Notes: a model not told the origin generated them from the sequence alone. Shown: positions 48,511-57,120, counted from the first letter of the stretch. The stretch: DNA of 64,000 nt from Candidatus Peregrinibacteria bacterium CG10_big_fil_rev_8_21_14_0_10_49_16 (GCA_002772605.1 PFDS01000040.1:733-64732); one strand, 5' to 3'. Translations and numbers: made by a program.

Positions 48511-48593
48511 GAATGGTGGACAGCACAGGATTCGAATGCTGAAGGCATCCCTTGGGGACCTGTGACCTTTCGGATGTGAACCGAACGCTCTAA
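48511..48593 (-). pseudogene. Interrupted partial copy of tRNA-Val (att-like)
   Basis: A 26-nt block (48511-48536) and a 35-nt block (48559-48593) are identical to 48888-48913 and 48914-48948 of the functional tRNA-Val(CAC). A 22-nt insertion (48537-48558) splits them within the T-arm. Only the tRNA from the D-loop to the 3' end and its flank is present. This is the pattern of an attachment-site remnant at the distal end of an element integrated into the tRNA 3' end. Confidence 0.8.
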
Positions 48594-48883
48594 TCCCGTA
48601 AGGGACCCCTTCGGGGCCAGCTGAGCTTATTCCAAAGTAAAAAACGAGTGATGACTAACTTTTCGAGATAGCCAGAAGGCTTTTTGAGGTACCATTCCCT
48701 TTTCCTTGCTTCGGAATTGGTCACATATTCTTCAAAATATGCCAAAAGCAAAGGTCTCCTCCATTTTGTAGAACGAACAGTTCCCGCAAGATGTCTGCAC
48801 AAACGCTCATGAACATCCAGAGATGTACAACCAATGTACCAACCTTGATCTTTCTCACTAAAAAGAAAATACACGTATGCCAT
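48590..48883 (-). CDS. GIY-YIG endonuclease
   Basis: A 97-residue single-domain nuclease. AYVYFLFSEKDQGWYIGCTS contains the GIY- and YIG-equivalent strands, VHERLCRHL the conserved Arg, and TKWRRPLLLAYFEEY...ARKREWYLKK the rest of the UvrC-N/URI-like fold. The ATG at 48883 lies only 7 nt after the 3' end of tRNA-Val, on the same strand, and the stop lies in the partial tRNA-Val copy, so the gene is exactly bracketed by tRNA sequences. It may be the mobility nuclease of a minimal element. No intron or recombinase is visible. Confidence 0.85.
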   Translation of the reverse strand: MAYVYFLFSEKDQGWYIGCTSLDVHERLCRHLAGTVRSTKWRRPLLLAYFEEYVTNSEARKREWYLKKPSGYLEKLVITRFLLWNKLSWPRRGPLRD

Positions 48884-48890
48884 AAGAGAA

Positions 48891-48967
48891 TGGTGGACAG
48901 CACAGGATTCGAACCTGTGACCTTTCGGATGTGAACCGAACGCTCTAACCAACTGAGCTAGCTGTCC
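48891..48967 (-). tRNA. tRNA-Val(CAC)
   Basis: Minus-strand cloverleaf. The acceptor GGACAGC pairs with GCTGTCC, the D-arm is GCTC...GAGC, and the stem TTCGG/CCGAA carries the loop TTCACAT with anticodon CAC. The T-arm is CACAGG-TTCGAAT-CCTGTG. The discriminator is A and CCA is encoded. Its 3' part is duplicated 377 bp downstream around a GIY-YIG gene. Confidence 0.96.
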
Positions 48968-49003
48968 AAAACCGGACTCATCATTGCAAAAATATAGGCA
49001 ATA

Positions 49004-49033
49004 GAAAAGCCGCAATACATCCTGTACTACGGC
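49004..49033 (-). terminator. Terminator after the antiporter gene
   Basis: On the minus strand, GCCG and CGGC with GTACA/TGTAT form an imperfect stem (49009-49033) followed by TTTTCTAT. It begins 27 nt after the antiporter stop. Confidence 0.55.
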
Positions 49034-49059
49034 TGATCCTTCACGTCACCTCCTCCATG

Positions 49060-50424
49060 TCAGAAACTCGGCAGGAACCAGAGGCAGATCATGGCGATGA
49101 GCGTTGGCGGCAATGCTGCCAGCAGCAACCATAACGAACTGATTTCACCGCTCCCGTTCTCCTTGAACGTGGAGTTCAAAATGGAATAGCCCGCCGGGTT
49201 TGGGGCATTGGCAATGACGGTCAGGCCACCACCAGCTACTGCACCAGCCACTAACGCAAATTTCATCGCCTCGGACAAGTTCGGCACCTGCGACCCAAGG
49301 AAGGTCAATGCCGCATTGTCCGTTACGGCCGTCAGCCCGGTCGTCCCGAGAAACAAGGCTTCAGGACCCATGCTGCCAAGAAGCGGCTCCAGCCACCATC
49401 GCTGCAGTCCTCCCAACGTGACCAGCCCTGCAAGGAAGCCGCCCACGAGGAGACCGCCCTTCAACTTCAGGTCTTCCTGATACTCCTTCGTGACGAAACA
49501 GAAGGCCAGGAAGAAGACGAAGATTCCCATGAAGATGTCGGGATGATGAGCATGCAGCACCACCAGTGCGAGAGTCGCAATGTGGACACAGGTCACCCAC
49601 CACGGGGTATTCGGCAGTTTGGCCTCGCCTTCCCGTCCATGAATGTCGCTATCGCTCAGAAGCGGCAACTTCTTGAGTTCATGGTAGAAGAGCCAAACAA
49701 GAAGCGCTGCACTCAACAAAACGGCAGTCGCTGCCTTGTACCCAAAGTGCGTGAACATATAGGCCATGCCCCAGTTCCATGTTCCCGCAACCATCAGCAC
49801 CGGCGGCGCCGCGAAGTGCGATAGCGTACCCCCAATCGAGACAGACACGAACAGTGTTCCAATCAGCATGTACTTGAACTTCATGCTGATCCCCCGGTCG
49901 AAGAACTGCCGCTTCAGTACGAGCGCGGTCACCGTCATGGCAGCCGGTTCGGTCACCAGGGACCCTAGGAGCGGACCCACCACCATAGCCGACAGGAGAA
50001 ACCCTGCAGAACCATGGAGAGGGATGAGACGTGATACGAGCCGAATCAGCTTGTCGACCATGTCAACCACCGGCTTGGTCGCGGCGATCACCATGATGAC
50101 GAAGACGAACTTCGGCTCCGTGTAATTCAACGACTCAATGTAGTGGACTGCCTCATGCCATCCGTGATGAGCAGACTCCCATGCCGCAGCCAATGACCAC
50201 CCGTGCTCGAAGTGATGGCTACTTCCCAGATAGAAGATCATCACCCCGAAGAGGGCGCCGGCCCACATGAGGAAGACCGCTTCAGTCTCCCCCAACAAGT
50301 GGAAGAGATTTTCAAACTTGCTGCCCTCGGGAAATTTCTCCCCGAGTTTGTGAAACAATTTCGCACAGAACGTGTGCAAAATTGCCAATCCAAAGAGGAT
50401 TGTCGCCACATGTTCGATTCGCAT
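49060..50424 (-). CDS. Putative Na+/H+ antiporter of the ion-transporter superfamily
   Basis: A 454-residue membrane protein with about eleven helices. MVVGPLLGSLVTEPAAMTVTALVL, SVSIGGTLSHFAAPPVLMVAGTW, the LTAVTDNAALTFLGSQVP segment and VIANAPNPAGYSIL match the family of putative Na+/H+ antiporters (Na_H_antiport_3 type). GGAGG upstream of ATG 50424 is a clear Shine-Dalgarno sequence. The coding sequence is visibly GC-richer than both neighbours and ends in its own terminator next to the tRNA-Val element, which suggests horizontal acquisition at a tRNA locus. The ion specificity is inferred. Confidence 0.85.
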   Translation of the reverse strand: MRIEHVATILFGLAILHTFCAKLFHKLGEKFPEGSKFENLFHLLGETEAVFLMWAGALFGVMIFYLGSSHHFEHGWSLAAAWESAHHGWHEAVHYIESLNYTEPKFVFVIMVIAATKPVVDMVDKLIRLVSRLIPLHGSAGFLLSAMVVGPLLGSLVTEPAAMTVTALVLKRQFFDRGISMKFKYMLIGTLFVSVSIGGTLSHFAAPPVLMVAGTWNWGMAYMFTHFGYKAATAVLLSAALLVWLFYHELKKLPLLSDSDIHGREGEAKLPNTPWWVTCVHIATLALVVLHAHHPDIFMGIFVFFLAFCFVTKEYQEDLKLKGGLLVGGFLAGLVTLGGLQRWWLEPLLGSMGPEALFLGTTGLTAVTDNAALTFLGSQVPNLSEAMKFALVAGAVAGGGLTVIANAPNPAGYSILNSTFKENGSGEISSLWLLLAALPPTLIAMICLWFLPSF

Positions 50425-50526
50425 GTTTCCTCCATTCTTCTCTAAACATACATGTGAAGGACCGTTAAATCCCCCCAAGGCAAGCCCTGGAAAGGCTCGC
50501 CTTTATAGCAGAAATCTGCGAGAAAA

Positions 50527-51120
50527 TCAAGGGTTCGGACCTACAAACTCCCGATCCAGAGCGAGACGCGATTCTTCGGGTAAGAGCTGCCCCTGATACT
50601 TGCTTCCCGGCTTCTTGTTATAGGGCATTTCGGCAGCACTGGTCATCTGTTCAAATGCAATCTGGCAAATACGCATACCGGGGTACAGATACACAGGCAT
50701 GCGATTTAAATTGCTAATTTCCAACGTAATTGTCCCGGAAAACCCCGGATCCACAAATCCGGCAGTTGAGTGAATGATGATACCCAAACGCCCCAGTGAA
50801 CTCCTGCCCTCCACACGGGCCACCAGATCATCCGGAAGCGTAATGACTTCGCTTGTGGCTCCCAAGATAAACTCCCCAGGCTGCACAATGAACGGTTCCC
50901 CTTCCTCAACAGAAACAGTTCGCATATTCCCGGTAAATGTCTCCGGTTTTTTGGGGTCAAGAACTGCAAAACGGCTATGTTCATAGAGCTTGAATATGCT
51001 CCCAAGATGCAGATCCATGGAACTCGCATGAATGTACCACTGTTCCTGGGGCTGACTGCTCTCAATGCAGACACGACCGTCACGAATGGCCCGACGAATA
51101 TCCTGATCAGAGAGGATCAT
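50527..51120 (-). CDS. dcd: dCTP deaminase
   Basis: A 197-residue trimeric enzyme converting dCTP to dUTP, the precursor of dTTP. The signatures are MILSDQDIRRAI at the start, SMDLHLGSIF, ARVEGRSSLGRLGIIIHSTAGFVDPGFSGTITLEISN holding the catalytic Glu/Arg/Ser region, and KYQGQ near the end. The ATG at 51120 is fixed by the conserved N-terminus, with TAGGCT 7 nt upstream. It could be the bifunctional deaminase/dUTPase form, which is not resolvable here. Confidence 0.95.
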   Translation of the reverse strand: MILSDQDIRRAIRDGRVCIESSQPQEQWYIHASSMDLHLGSIFKLYEHSRFAVLDPKKPETFTGNMRTVSVEEGEPFIVQPGEFILGATSEVITLPDDLVARVEGRSSLGRLGIIIHSTAGFVDPGFSGTITLEISNLNRMPVYLYPGMRICQIAFEQMTSAAEMPYNKKPGSKYQGQLLPEESRLALDREFVGPNP

Positions 51121-51185
51121 GGCAGACAGCCTAGCATGAGAAATATCTTGCTTCCACTGAAAGAAATCTGCACCATGATGCATCC

Positions 51186-52208
51186 ATGCCTACAACGAAT
51201 GCTCCAACATCCATGAAGCAAAAACTTCTACCTCAGGAAAAAGAGGATGATGCATGTGATCTCGAGACAGAGAAACAAGAACTCATTGATGATTTTTGCG
51301 CATACATGCGTCTGACATATAACGAGCTCCACCTCGCGTCCGCACAGCAAACAGAGGCATTACGTATGCCACTACTGAGTATGGAACTGAAGAAAGAGGT
51401 CATTGACCAGTGGAAACGGTTTCAAAAACTCCTGGAAACACGACTGGTTCCCACCGCACTCGCTCTGCATTCGCGCATCGAAACCGTACTGGCACATCCG
51501 GCACTGAGTACGACGGAGCGGAAAATTCATGCGGAGTTCTTACGCAGTAAGGATACTTCTTTTCAGGAGAAAGAGCAGTACGTGGCAACACTCGAACAAC
51601 AGTTACTGCACACCACTCAGAACAAGGAAGAAGAGAAAACAGAGAAAAAAGAACACAAAAACAAGCAAAAGGAAGACAAACAGAACTCCACACAAGCAGA
51701 CACGCCTGCTACAGAAGAAGATGAACACAAAATCGGAGAAGAAAAACACCTAGTAACGTCTGCACAACGGGGTGAAGAAAGAGCACAAAAAACCCATACA
51801 CCCTCCCTTCGTTTACAAGATGCCCTCTGTCAACTCCCTTCTTCACTGCGACATTTCTACAAACAGGGAGTGACCAATGGACAATTTAGAAAAATAGAAA
51901 AACTCATGAAACGCCGTACTGATGCGCACCATCAGGGGAAACTGAGCTCTGAACAAGAACTCCATGAGTTCAAAAGAAGAAAAACGACGACGACAAACAT
52001 AATCTTCACTGATCGTGATACCATTGCACATGCATCCTTAGACACGGTGAACGCACTTGCAGAGCGCACGGAAACAGAAGATGCGGTCTTCATACCACAG
52101 GGGATTGCCTACCAGACACACGCGACCATTGTGACGCATGTGCACACATCTATCGCACAGGCTATTGATGAACAGGAAAAGGCATCACACAATACAATGG
52201 TAATTTGA
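51186..52208 (+). CDS. Hypothetical coiled-coil protein
   Basis: A 340-residue cytoplasmic protein of unknown family. Residues about 18-135 are helical with several heptad-like stretches. About 145-205 form an extremely charged Lys/Glu/Gln low-complexity linker (EEEKTEKKEHKNKQKEDKQN). A C-terminal part of about 135 residues looks folded. No motif points to a function. It is divergent from dcd and upstream of the DM13 lipoprotein, which has its own promoter. Confidence 0.55.
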   Translation: MPTTNAPTSMKQKLLPQEKEDDACDLETEKQELIDDFCAYMRLTYNELHLASAQQTEALRMPLLSMELKKEVIDQWKRFQKLLETRLVPTALALHSRIETVLAHPALSTTERKIHAEFLRSKDTSFQEKEQYVATLEQQLLHTTQNKEEEKTEKKEHKNKQKEDKQNSTQADTPATEEDEHKIGEEKHLVTSAQRGEERAQKTHTPSLRLQDALCQLPSSLRHFYKQGVTNGQFRKIEKLMKRRTDAHHQGKLSSEQELHEFKRRKTTTTNIIFTDRDTIAHASLDTVNALAERTETEDAVFIPQGIAYQTHATIVTHVHTSIAQAIDEQEKASHNTMVI

Positions 52209-52236
52209 CAAATACAGGAAAGATTCGCCATACTAT
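52205..52236 (+). promoter_or_regulatory. Sigma-70-type promoter for the DM13 lipoprotein
   Basis: TTGACA (52205-52210) and CATACT (52229-52234, 18-nt spacing) or TACTAT (52231-52236) precede the ATG at 52243 by only 6-8 nt. Transcription would start at or next to the start codon, so the mRNA would be leaderless. Confidence 0.65.
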
Positions 52237-52242
52237 ACCTCC

Positions 52243-52842
52243 ATGGCAGCCAAAAACATTCCCACATACATAACGGCGATAGTCTCAGCAGGGATACTCA
52301 CCGCCTGTACAACCGCGTCATCCAACTCCACATCTGCTATCGATCTTCACAATCCTCTGGTCGCGAAGAGGTACTACGATGAACTCGTGGAAAACATGGT
52401 ACTTTTGACTCTCAACAAGGATCCTCTACTGGAAGATTCTGCAGCAAACCGTCTCATTGAAAGAACACGACGTGAGGGACTAGAACAAGCGCGCACAGCA
52501 AGTATGCTGCAACTTGAAGGCAAAGCCGCCACGCTGTTGCCTATGGAAGTGTTTTTGCAAGGCAGAACTCTCTTAACAAAAACACACCTCTTCTTTTCGC
52601 CGGACACGGAAATCACTCCCGGTATCGACCTGCACGTATTGCTCACGACAGTCGTTGATCCGCGCGATGCAGACTTTCCCGATGCAACTGCAATGGACCT
52701 CGGACTTTTACAGAATCCGTACGGAGCCCAAACATACGAACTTGCAGAACCTATCGAAGATCTTGATCTGATTCGATCAGTCGTTATCTGGGACACTGCC
52801 CTGAGTCGCCTCCACGGCTTTGGACAGTTGCATCTACCGTAA
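52243..52842 (+). CDS. DM13-domain lipoprotein
   Basis: A 199-residue exported protein. A signal peptide ends in the lipobox Leu-Thr-Ala-Cys22. The C-terminal ~95 residues match the DM13 domain: IDLHVLLTTVV, MDLGLLQNPYGAQTYELAEPIEDLDLIRSVVIWDTALSRLHGFGQLHL. The Cys normally following VIW is Asp here. DM13 domains are proposed to act in extracytoplasmic redox chemistry, so the change may matter. A promoter directly upstream would give a leaderless mRNA. The gene converges on a lipoprotein DsbA with 3 nt between the stops, which hints at a shared extracytoplasmic redox role. Confidence 0.8.
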   Translation: MAAKNIPTYITAIVSAGILTACTTASSNSTSAIDLHNPLVAKRYYDELVENMVLLTLNKDPLLEDSAANRLIERTRREGLEQARTASMLQLEGKAATLLPMEVFLQGRTLLTKTHLFFSPDTEITPGIDLHVLLTTVVDPRDADFPDATAMDLGLLQNPYGAQTYELAEPIEDLDLIRSVVIWDTALSRLHGFGQLHLP

Positions 52843-52845
52843 ATA

Positions 52846-53451
52846 TCATAGCTTCTGTTGTACCTGTGCCAGCGCTTCCTCAATGGCAGCAGAGATGGCT
52901 TCGATCGTACTCTCTACCTTCTGTCCATTGACAAAGAATGTAGGAGTACCTTTTACGTCTACTTCCTGCCCTTCCGCATGGTCCATCATCACCACATCTT
53001 TTTTGATGTGAGACTTCATACAACGTCCAAAGTGATCCATATCTAACCCAAGCTCCTCCGCCCATGCAAAGATCGTTTCACGATTCATTTCCGGCTGGCG
53101 CTCAAAGGCAATATCTACGAATTCCCAAAAATGCGACGTGTCCTGATCCGCTGCACACTCTGCTGCTTCAGCAGCCACGAGAGCATGCGGATGAATGGCA
53201 CGCAGCGGGAAATGTTTAAACTCGTAGCGAATCGTATTGCCGTACTTTTCCAAAAGCGGTGCAACAACTTTTGAGTGTGCTGCACGACAAGCAGGACATT
53301 GTAAATCTCCAAATTCGTGCACAACAACAACTGCATTCGCATTGGTATCAGGATGAGGACCTTTGCGTGATTCAGCTGAAATACCCGTCGTATCCGTACA
53401 GGCAACAAGAAGGGCAATGATCGCAAGAGGAAGAACATGTGTATACTTCAT
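52846..53451 (-). CDS. DsbA-family thiol-disulfide oxidoreductase, lipoprotein
   Basis: A 201-residue thioredoxin-fold protein. A signal peptide ends with the lipobox Leu-Val-Ala-Cys18. The redox motif Cys-Pro-Ala-Cys (52-55) lies in EFGDLQCPACRAAHS, an alpha-helical insertion follows, and the cis-Pro loop is KGTPTFFVNG. It probably forms or isomerises disulfides in exported proteins, such as the Cys-containing pilins. The ATG at 53451 begins the signal peptide; longer in-frame sequence upstream is translated palindromic repeat. Confidence 0.93.
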   Translation of the reverse strand: MKYTHVLPLAIIALLVACTDTTGISAESRKGPHPDTNANAVVVVHEFGDLQCPACRAAHSKVVAPLLEKYGNTIRYEFKHFPLRAIHPHALVAAEAAECAADQDTSHFWEFVDIAFERQPEMNRETIFAWAEELGLDMDHFGRCMKSHIKKDVVMMDHAEGQEVDVKGTPTFFVNGQKVESTIEAISAAIEEALAQVQQKL

Positions 53452-53468
53452 AATCCTAACCCTATCAT

Positions 53469-53490
53469 CCTTGCCTGCCGGCAGGCAAGG
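53469..53490. repeat. Perfect 22-bp palindrome between dsbA-like gene and dnaX
   Basis: CCTTGCCTGCC and GGCAGGCAAGG are perfect inverted arms lying in the 65-bp divergent interval. It belongs with the palindromes at 9460 and 32303. Confidence 0.8.
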
Positions 53491-53516
53491 TAACAACTAC
53501 TACCCGCACCCTACAC

Positions 53517-54917
53517 ATGTCTCTCTATCGTAAGTACCGCCCTCAAACCCTCGCAGAAGTTATTGGACAACCACATATTACTGAAACACTGCAGTGTGCA
53601 GTGGAACAGGACCGCATTGCGCATGCGTACCTCTTTGCCGGTACACGAGGCACAGGAAAGACATCTATCGCACGCATACTTGCAAAGATTCTCCTCATTC
53701 GACACATAGAAGATGCCGCAAAAAAAGAACACATTCTCACGAGCCTCCGAAACGGAACCATGGTCGACCTGCTGGAAATCGACGCAGCGAGCAACCGCGG
53801 TATTGATGACATACGAGACATTATAGAAAAAATCCAGTTTCCTCCCATTATGGGGAACGCAAAGGTCTACATCATCGATGAAGTGCATATGCTCACCAAG
53901 GAAGCGTTCAATGCCCTTCTGAAAACATTGGAGGAACCTCCATCGCACGCCTACTTCCTGCTTGCAACAACAGAACTTTGGAAAATCCCCGACACCATTC
54001 AGTCCCGCTGCCAGCGCTTCGCATTCAACAAACTGAAGGAGGAAGATATAATCTCGCAGTTATCGCATATTGCTACCCAGGAAGAGCTCTCTTGTGACGA
54101 AACCGCACTCAGGGCAATAGCCGTACATGCCAATGGCGGCATGCGAGATGCCATCACTCTTCTAGACCAACTGCGGTCAGAAAAACATATTACGGAAGAC
54201 ATGGTGCAAAAGCGTTTAGGGACAGGAGAGCACACTGACGCACAACACATGGTGGACATTCTCGATACAGGAGACAGTCAAGCCATCATCAATCACATGC
54301 ACACCATGGAGCAGGCAGCGCGCCCCATGGAACACCTTCTCCGTGATGTCTTGACGGTGCTACGCAAACAGCTTCATGCAGAAACAGAGCAGGGTAAAGA
54401 CTCTCACACAACTCTCCAGCGCATAGGTACACTGCTCTCCACACTTCGTGCCGTCCGCACATCACCCCTCCCTACACTCACAGTCGAAACGGCGTTTCTG
54501 TCGCTCTGCAAAGCACAAGTACACACTTCTCCACTAACCGCACCTGTGCAACCTGCGCAGAAACAACGTAAACAAGCACAACAAGCAGCACCTATTCAAC
54601 AATCTAGCATCTGTTCCCTGGCAGAAATTCAGAAACATTGGGAGCACATAGTACACAAGATTTCTCCTGCCTCTGTACGAATGTCACTCAAAAATGGTCA
54701 ACTGACCTCCTTGAAAAACAATGTGCTTACCATCACCTTTTCCTCAGCATTTCATAAAGAAAAATCCTCTTCTGTAGAGGCAGTACACACTCTTCAAACA
54801 CTCCTGCAAAACGGGCTCTCCCATCCAATACAAGTGCAATGCATCCTTCAGGAGACCGCTACACCGGATAAAGAAGCCGTAGTGGACCTGGTAGAGGCTG
54901 CAACAGAAGTTTTCTAA
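53517..54917 (+). CDS. dnaX: DNA polymerase III subunit gamma/tau
   Basis: A 466-residue clamp-loader ATPase. MSLYRKYRPQTLAEVIGQ, Walker A GTRGTGKT (42-49), the LLEIDAASNRGIDDIR region, Walker B YIIDEVHML, and the SRC arginine-finger region TIQSRCQRFAF are canonical. The zinc-binding four-Cys module that normally follows Walker A is absent: the stretch between residues 55 and 85 has no cysteine. The C-terminal third is a Gln/Ala-rich linker plus a tau-like domain. The next gene (fau) starts 5 nt after the stop. Confidence 0.94.
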   Translation: MSLYRKYRPQTLAEVIGQPHITETLQCAVEQDRIAHAYLFAGTRGTGKTSIARILAKILLIRHIEDAAKKEHILTSLRNGTMVDLLEIDAASNRGIDDIRDIIEKIQFPPIMGNAKVYIIDEVHMLTKEAFNALLKTLEEPPSHAYFLLATTELWKIPDTIQSRCQRFAFNKLKEEDIISQLSHIATQEELSCDETALRAIAVHANGGMRDAITLLDQLRSEKHITEDMVQKRLGTGEHTDAQHMVDILDTGDSQAIINHMHTMEQAARPMEHLLRDVLTVLRKQLHAETEQGKDSHTTLQRIGTLLSTLRAVRTSPLPTLTVETAFLSLCKAQVHTSPLTAPVQPAQKQRKQAQQAAPIQQSSICSLAEIQKHWEHIVHKISPASVRMSLKNGQLTSLKNNVLTITFSSAFHKEKSSSVEAVHTLQTLLQNGLSHPIQVQCILQETATPDKEAVVDLVEAATEVF

Positions 54918-54922
54918 ACCAT

Positions 54923-55441
54923 ATGTGTCACACTGAGCCGGTAAAAGTGCAAGAACAAAAATCACGGTTGCGCCAACGCATGCAAAACCGTATTCAACGT
55001 ATGACACGGGAAGAATACACACAGGAAAGCCTCTCTGTCTGTGAACAACTTCGATGCCTTCTTCCACAACATGCGTGTGCCATTGCCGCATTTACTCCCT
55101 TCTCTACAGAGCCAGATATCACGCCGCTGCTTCACGAACTTCAGCAACAACACTTCACCGTATACTTTCCGCAGTGGAACAACGGCGATCTACGGTTTTC
55201 CGCAGGAGACAAACCATTGAATCCACAGCTCCTGACGCATGCTCTCGTTCCCGGACGTGCATTTGATGCAAGCAATAGGCGTCTCGGTCGCGGACAGGGG
55301 CACTACGATCGATGGATACGAAAACAACGGTTGGCAAACCCACAGACACAATTCATCGGCATCGCCTTCTCTTGCCAGATTCTTTCAGAAGTTCCCTGTG
55401 AAGACCATGACCAAATCATTGATCGAGTGATTCATGGTTGA
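54923..55441 (+). CDS. fau: 5-formyltetrahydrofolate cyclo-ligase
   Basis: A 172-residue MTHFS-type enzyme that turns 5-formyl-THF into 5,10-methenyl-THF with ATP. KSRLRQRMQNRI at the N-terminus, STEPDITPLL, the central LVPGRAFDASNRRLGRGQGHYDRW with the phosphate-binding Gly-rich loop, and FIGIAFSCQI are typical. It sits between dnaX and glyA in a compact plus-strand run, and the link to one-carbon metabolism with glyA is obvious. Confidence 0.92.
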   Translation: MCHTEPVKVQEQKSRLRQRMQNRIQRMTREEYTQESLSVCEQLRCLLPQHACAIAAFTPFSTEPDITPLLHELQQQHFTVYFPQWNNGDLRFSAGDKPLNPQLLTHALVPGRAFDASNRRLGRGQGHYDRWIRKQRLANPQTQFIGIAFSCQILSEVPCEDHDQIIDRVIHG

Positions 55442-55471
55442 TCTTCTTGCACACTCCTCTACGCTCCCACT

Positions 55472-56818
55472 ATGATTCCGGATACAACAGTCAATCCACT
55501 GTCACCCGCGGGCACACGATTCTCCGCACTCACACGTACAGACCCCGATGTACTGGCAACTATTCTTGGCGAAGAACGGCGAGAAAGAGAAGGTGTGGAA
55601 CTCATAGCATCGGAAAACTATGTCTCTGGGGCAGTTTTGGAGGCATTAGGCAGCGTTTTCACGAATAAATACTCAGAAGGATACCCTGGAAAACGGTACT
55701 ACGGCGGACAGGAATTTACCGATGCAGTAGAAACACTTGCCATTGCACGCGCAAAAACGCTGTTTGATTGCGACCATGCAAACGTACAACCTTCATCCGG
55801 TGCAGGTGCAAATATTGCGGTGTATCACGCATGGTTGGAACCAGGAGATACCGTTCTTGGTATGGATCTCACACATGGCGGACACCTCACACATGGCGCT
55901 CCCGTAACCCATATGGCTAAACTCTTCAATTTCGTGCGGTATAAAATGAAGGACATTGAAACTGGAGAAATTGACTACGATGCATTAAGAGAGATGGCAA
56001 AACAGCAAAAACCCAAAATCATCCTTGCAGGATTTTCCGCGTACCCCCGAGAACTGAACTACCGTGCATTCAAGGAAATTGCTGATGAGGTAGGCGCTAT
56101 TGCCATGGCAGACATGGCACATATTTCAGGGTTGATTGCGGCAGGCGTTGCCCATAATCCCTTTGATGACGGATTCAATATTATGACTACAACAACACAC
56201 AAAACCCTGCGCGGTCCGCGAGGCGCAATGATTCTCTCCAAAGGAACCGTAGGAAATCCACTGAAAGCCCCGGAAAAAACAATCGATAATCTCCCAACAC
56301 TCATTGACCGCAGCGTGTTTCCAGGACTCCAAGGCGGACCACACATGCACCAAACGGCCGCAATTGCCGTGGCACTGGGTGAGGCAATGAAACCCGAATT
56401 TCGGGAGTACGGAAAACAAGTACTCAAGAATGCAAAACATCTGGCTGCTTTCCTCATGAACAATGGGTGCAAGCTCGTCACAAATGGTACGGATAATCAC
56501 CTCATGGTGCTTGACTGCATCCAATCATTTGGTCTTGATGGCAAAGAGGTGGAACACATCCTGGATTTTGTAGGCATCACCACCAGCAAGAGCACAATAC
56601 CGGATGATCCCAACCCCCCATTCAAACCATCAGGTCTTCGTCTGGGAACTCCTGCCGTCACTACGCGCGGCATGAAAGAGAAGGACATGGAAATTCTCGG
56701 CATGTTTATGCTCCAAGCCATCACTCATAAAGCAGACGAGACGCACCGGCTAAAAATACAAGAAGAAGTAAAAACTTTCTGTAGTCAATTCCCAGTCCCG
56801 GGAATTACCGGCCGATAG
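55472..56818 (+). CDS. glyA: Serine hydroxymethyltransferase
   Basis: A 448-residue PLP enzyme interconverting serine and glycine while producing 5,10-methylene-THF. ELIASENYVSGAVLEALGS, TNKYSEGYPGKRYYGG, the MADMAHISGLIAAG segment, the PLP lysine in TTTTHKTLRGPRG (about residue 243), and FPGLQGGPHMH are all conserved. TACGCT lies exactly 6 nt before ATG 55472. It is somewhat longer than E. coli GlyA. It pairs functionally with fau and supplies one-carbon units for thymidylate. Confidence 0.97.
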   Translation: MIPDTTVNPLSPAGTRFSALTRTDPDVLATILGEERREREGVELIASENYVSGAVLEALGSVFTNKYSEGYPGKRYYGGQEFTDAVETLAIARAKTLFDCDHANVQPSSGAGANIAVYHAWLEPGDTVLGMDLTHGGHLTHGAPVTHMAKLFNFVRYKMKDIETGEIDYDALREMAKQQKPKIILAGFSAYPRELNYRAFKEIADEVGAIAMADMAHISGLIAAGVAHNPFDDGFNIMTTTTHKTLRGPRGAMILSKGTVGNPLKAPEKTIDNLPTLIDRSVFPGLQGGPHMHQTAAIAVALGEAMKPEFREYGKQVLKNAKHLAAFLMNNGCKLVTNGTDNHLMVLDCIQSFGLDGKEVEHILDFVGITTSKSTIPDDPNPPFKPSGLRLGTPAVTTRGMKEKDMEILGMFMLQAITHKADETHRLKIQEEVKTFCSQFPVPGITGR

Positions 56819-57120
56819 AAGACAGCAAGAGAAAGCCACGTATCGAACAAAAATTGTATCCAAACAATATTCGCTATAAGAAGGCAATGGGAAGATGTTG
56901 CACAAAAAAAATGCACAGACTACGATGACATGATTTATTTGATCGAAGAGTCGTTCAAATGAATCATTGATCCTTAAGCGCCTGCGACTTAGCGCCCACA
57001 AAACAAACACACACATGCCAGTCCCTATGGACTGGCACCCTCCGGACCCAGACCACTCTGGTCTGGGTCCAAACCTTTCGCTCCTTCCCATCATCAACAT
57101 TCAAACAGAGAGAAGACTGG
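56819..57120. other. Intergenic region without a supported gene
   Basis: About 300 bp after glyA in which I see no convincing coding sequence. Its main content is the pair of hairpins at 57017-57070. Short open frames on both strands lack ribosome binding sites, the -10-like spacing or protein-like composition. Confidence 0.5.
57017..57070 (+). repeat. Tandem perfect hairpins
   Basis: GCCAGTCC-CTAT-GGACTGGC (57017-57036) and a 12-bp stem GGACCCAGACCA-CTC-TGGTCTGGGTCC (57044-57070) stand 7 nt apart. Neither is followed by a T-run, so they are not simple terminators. They could be a structured RNA, a protein-binding site or a repeat remnant. Confidence 0.6.
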
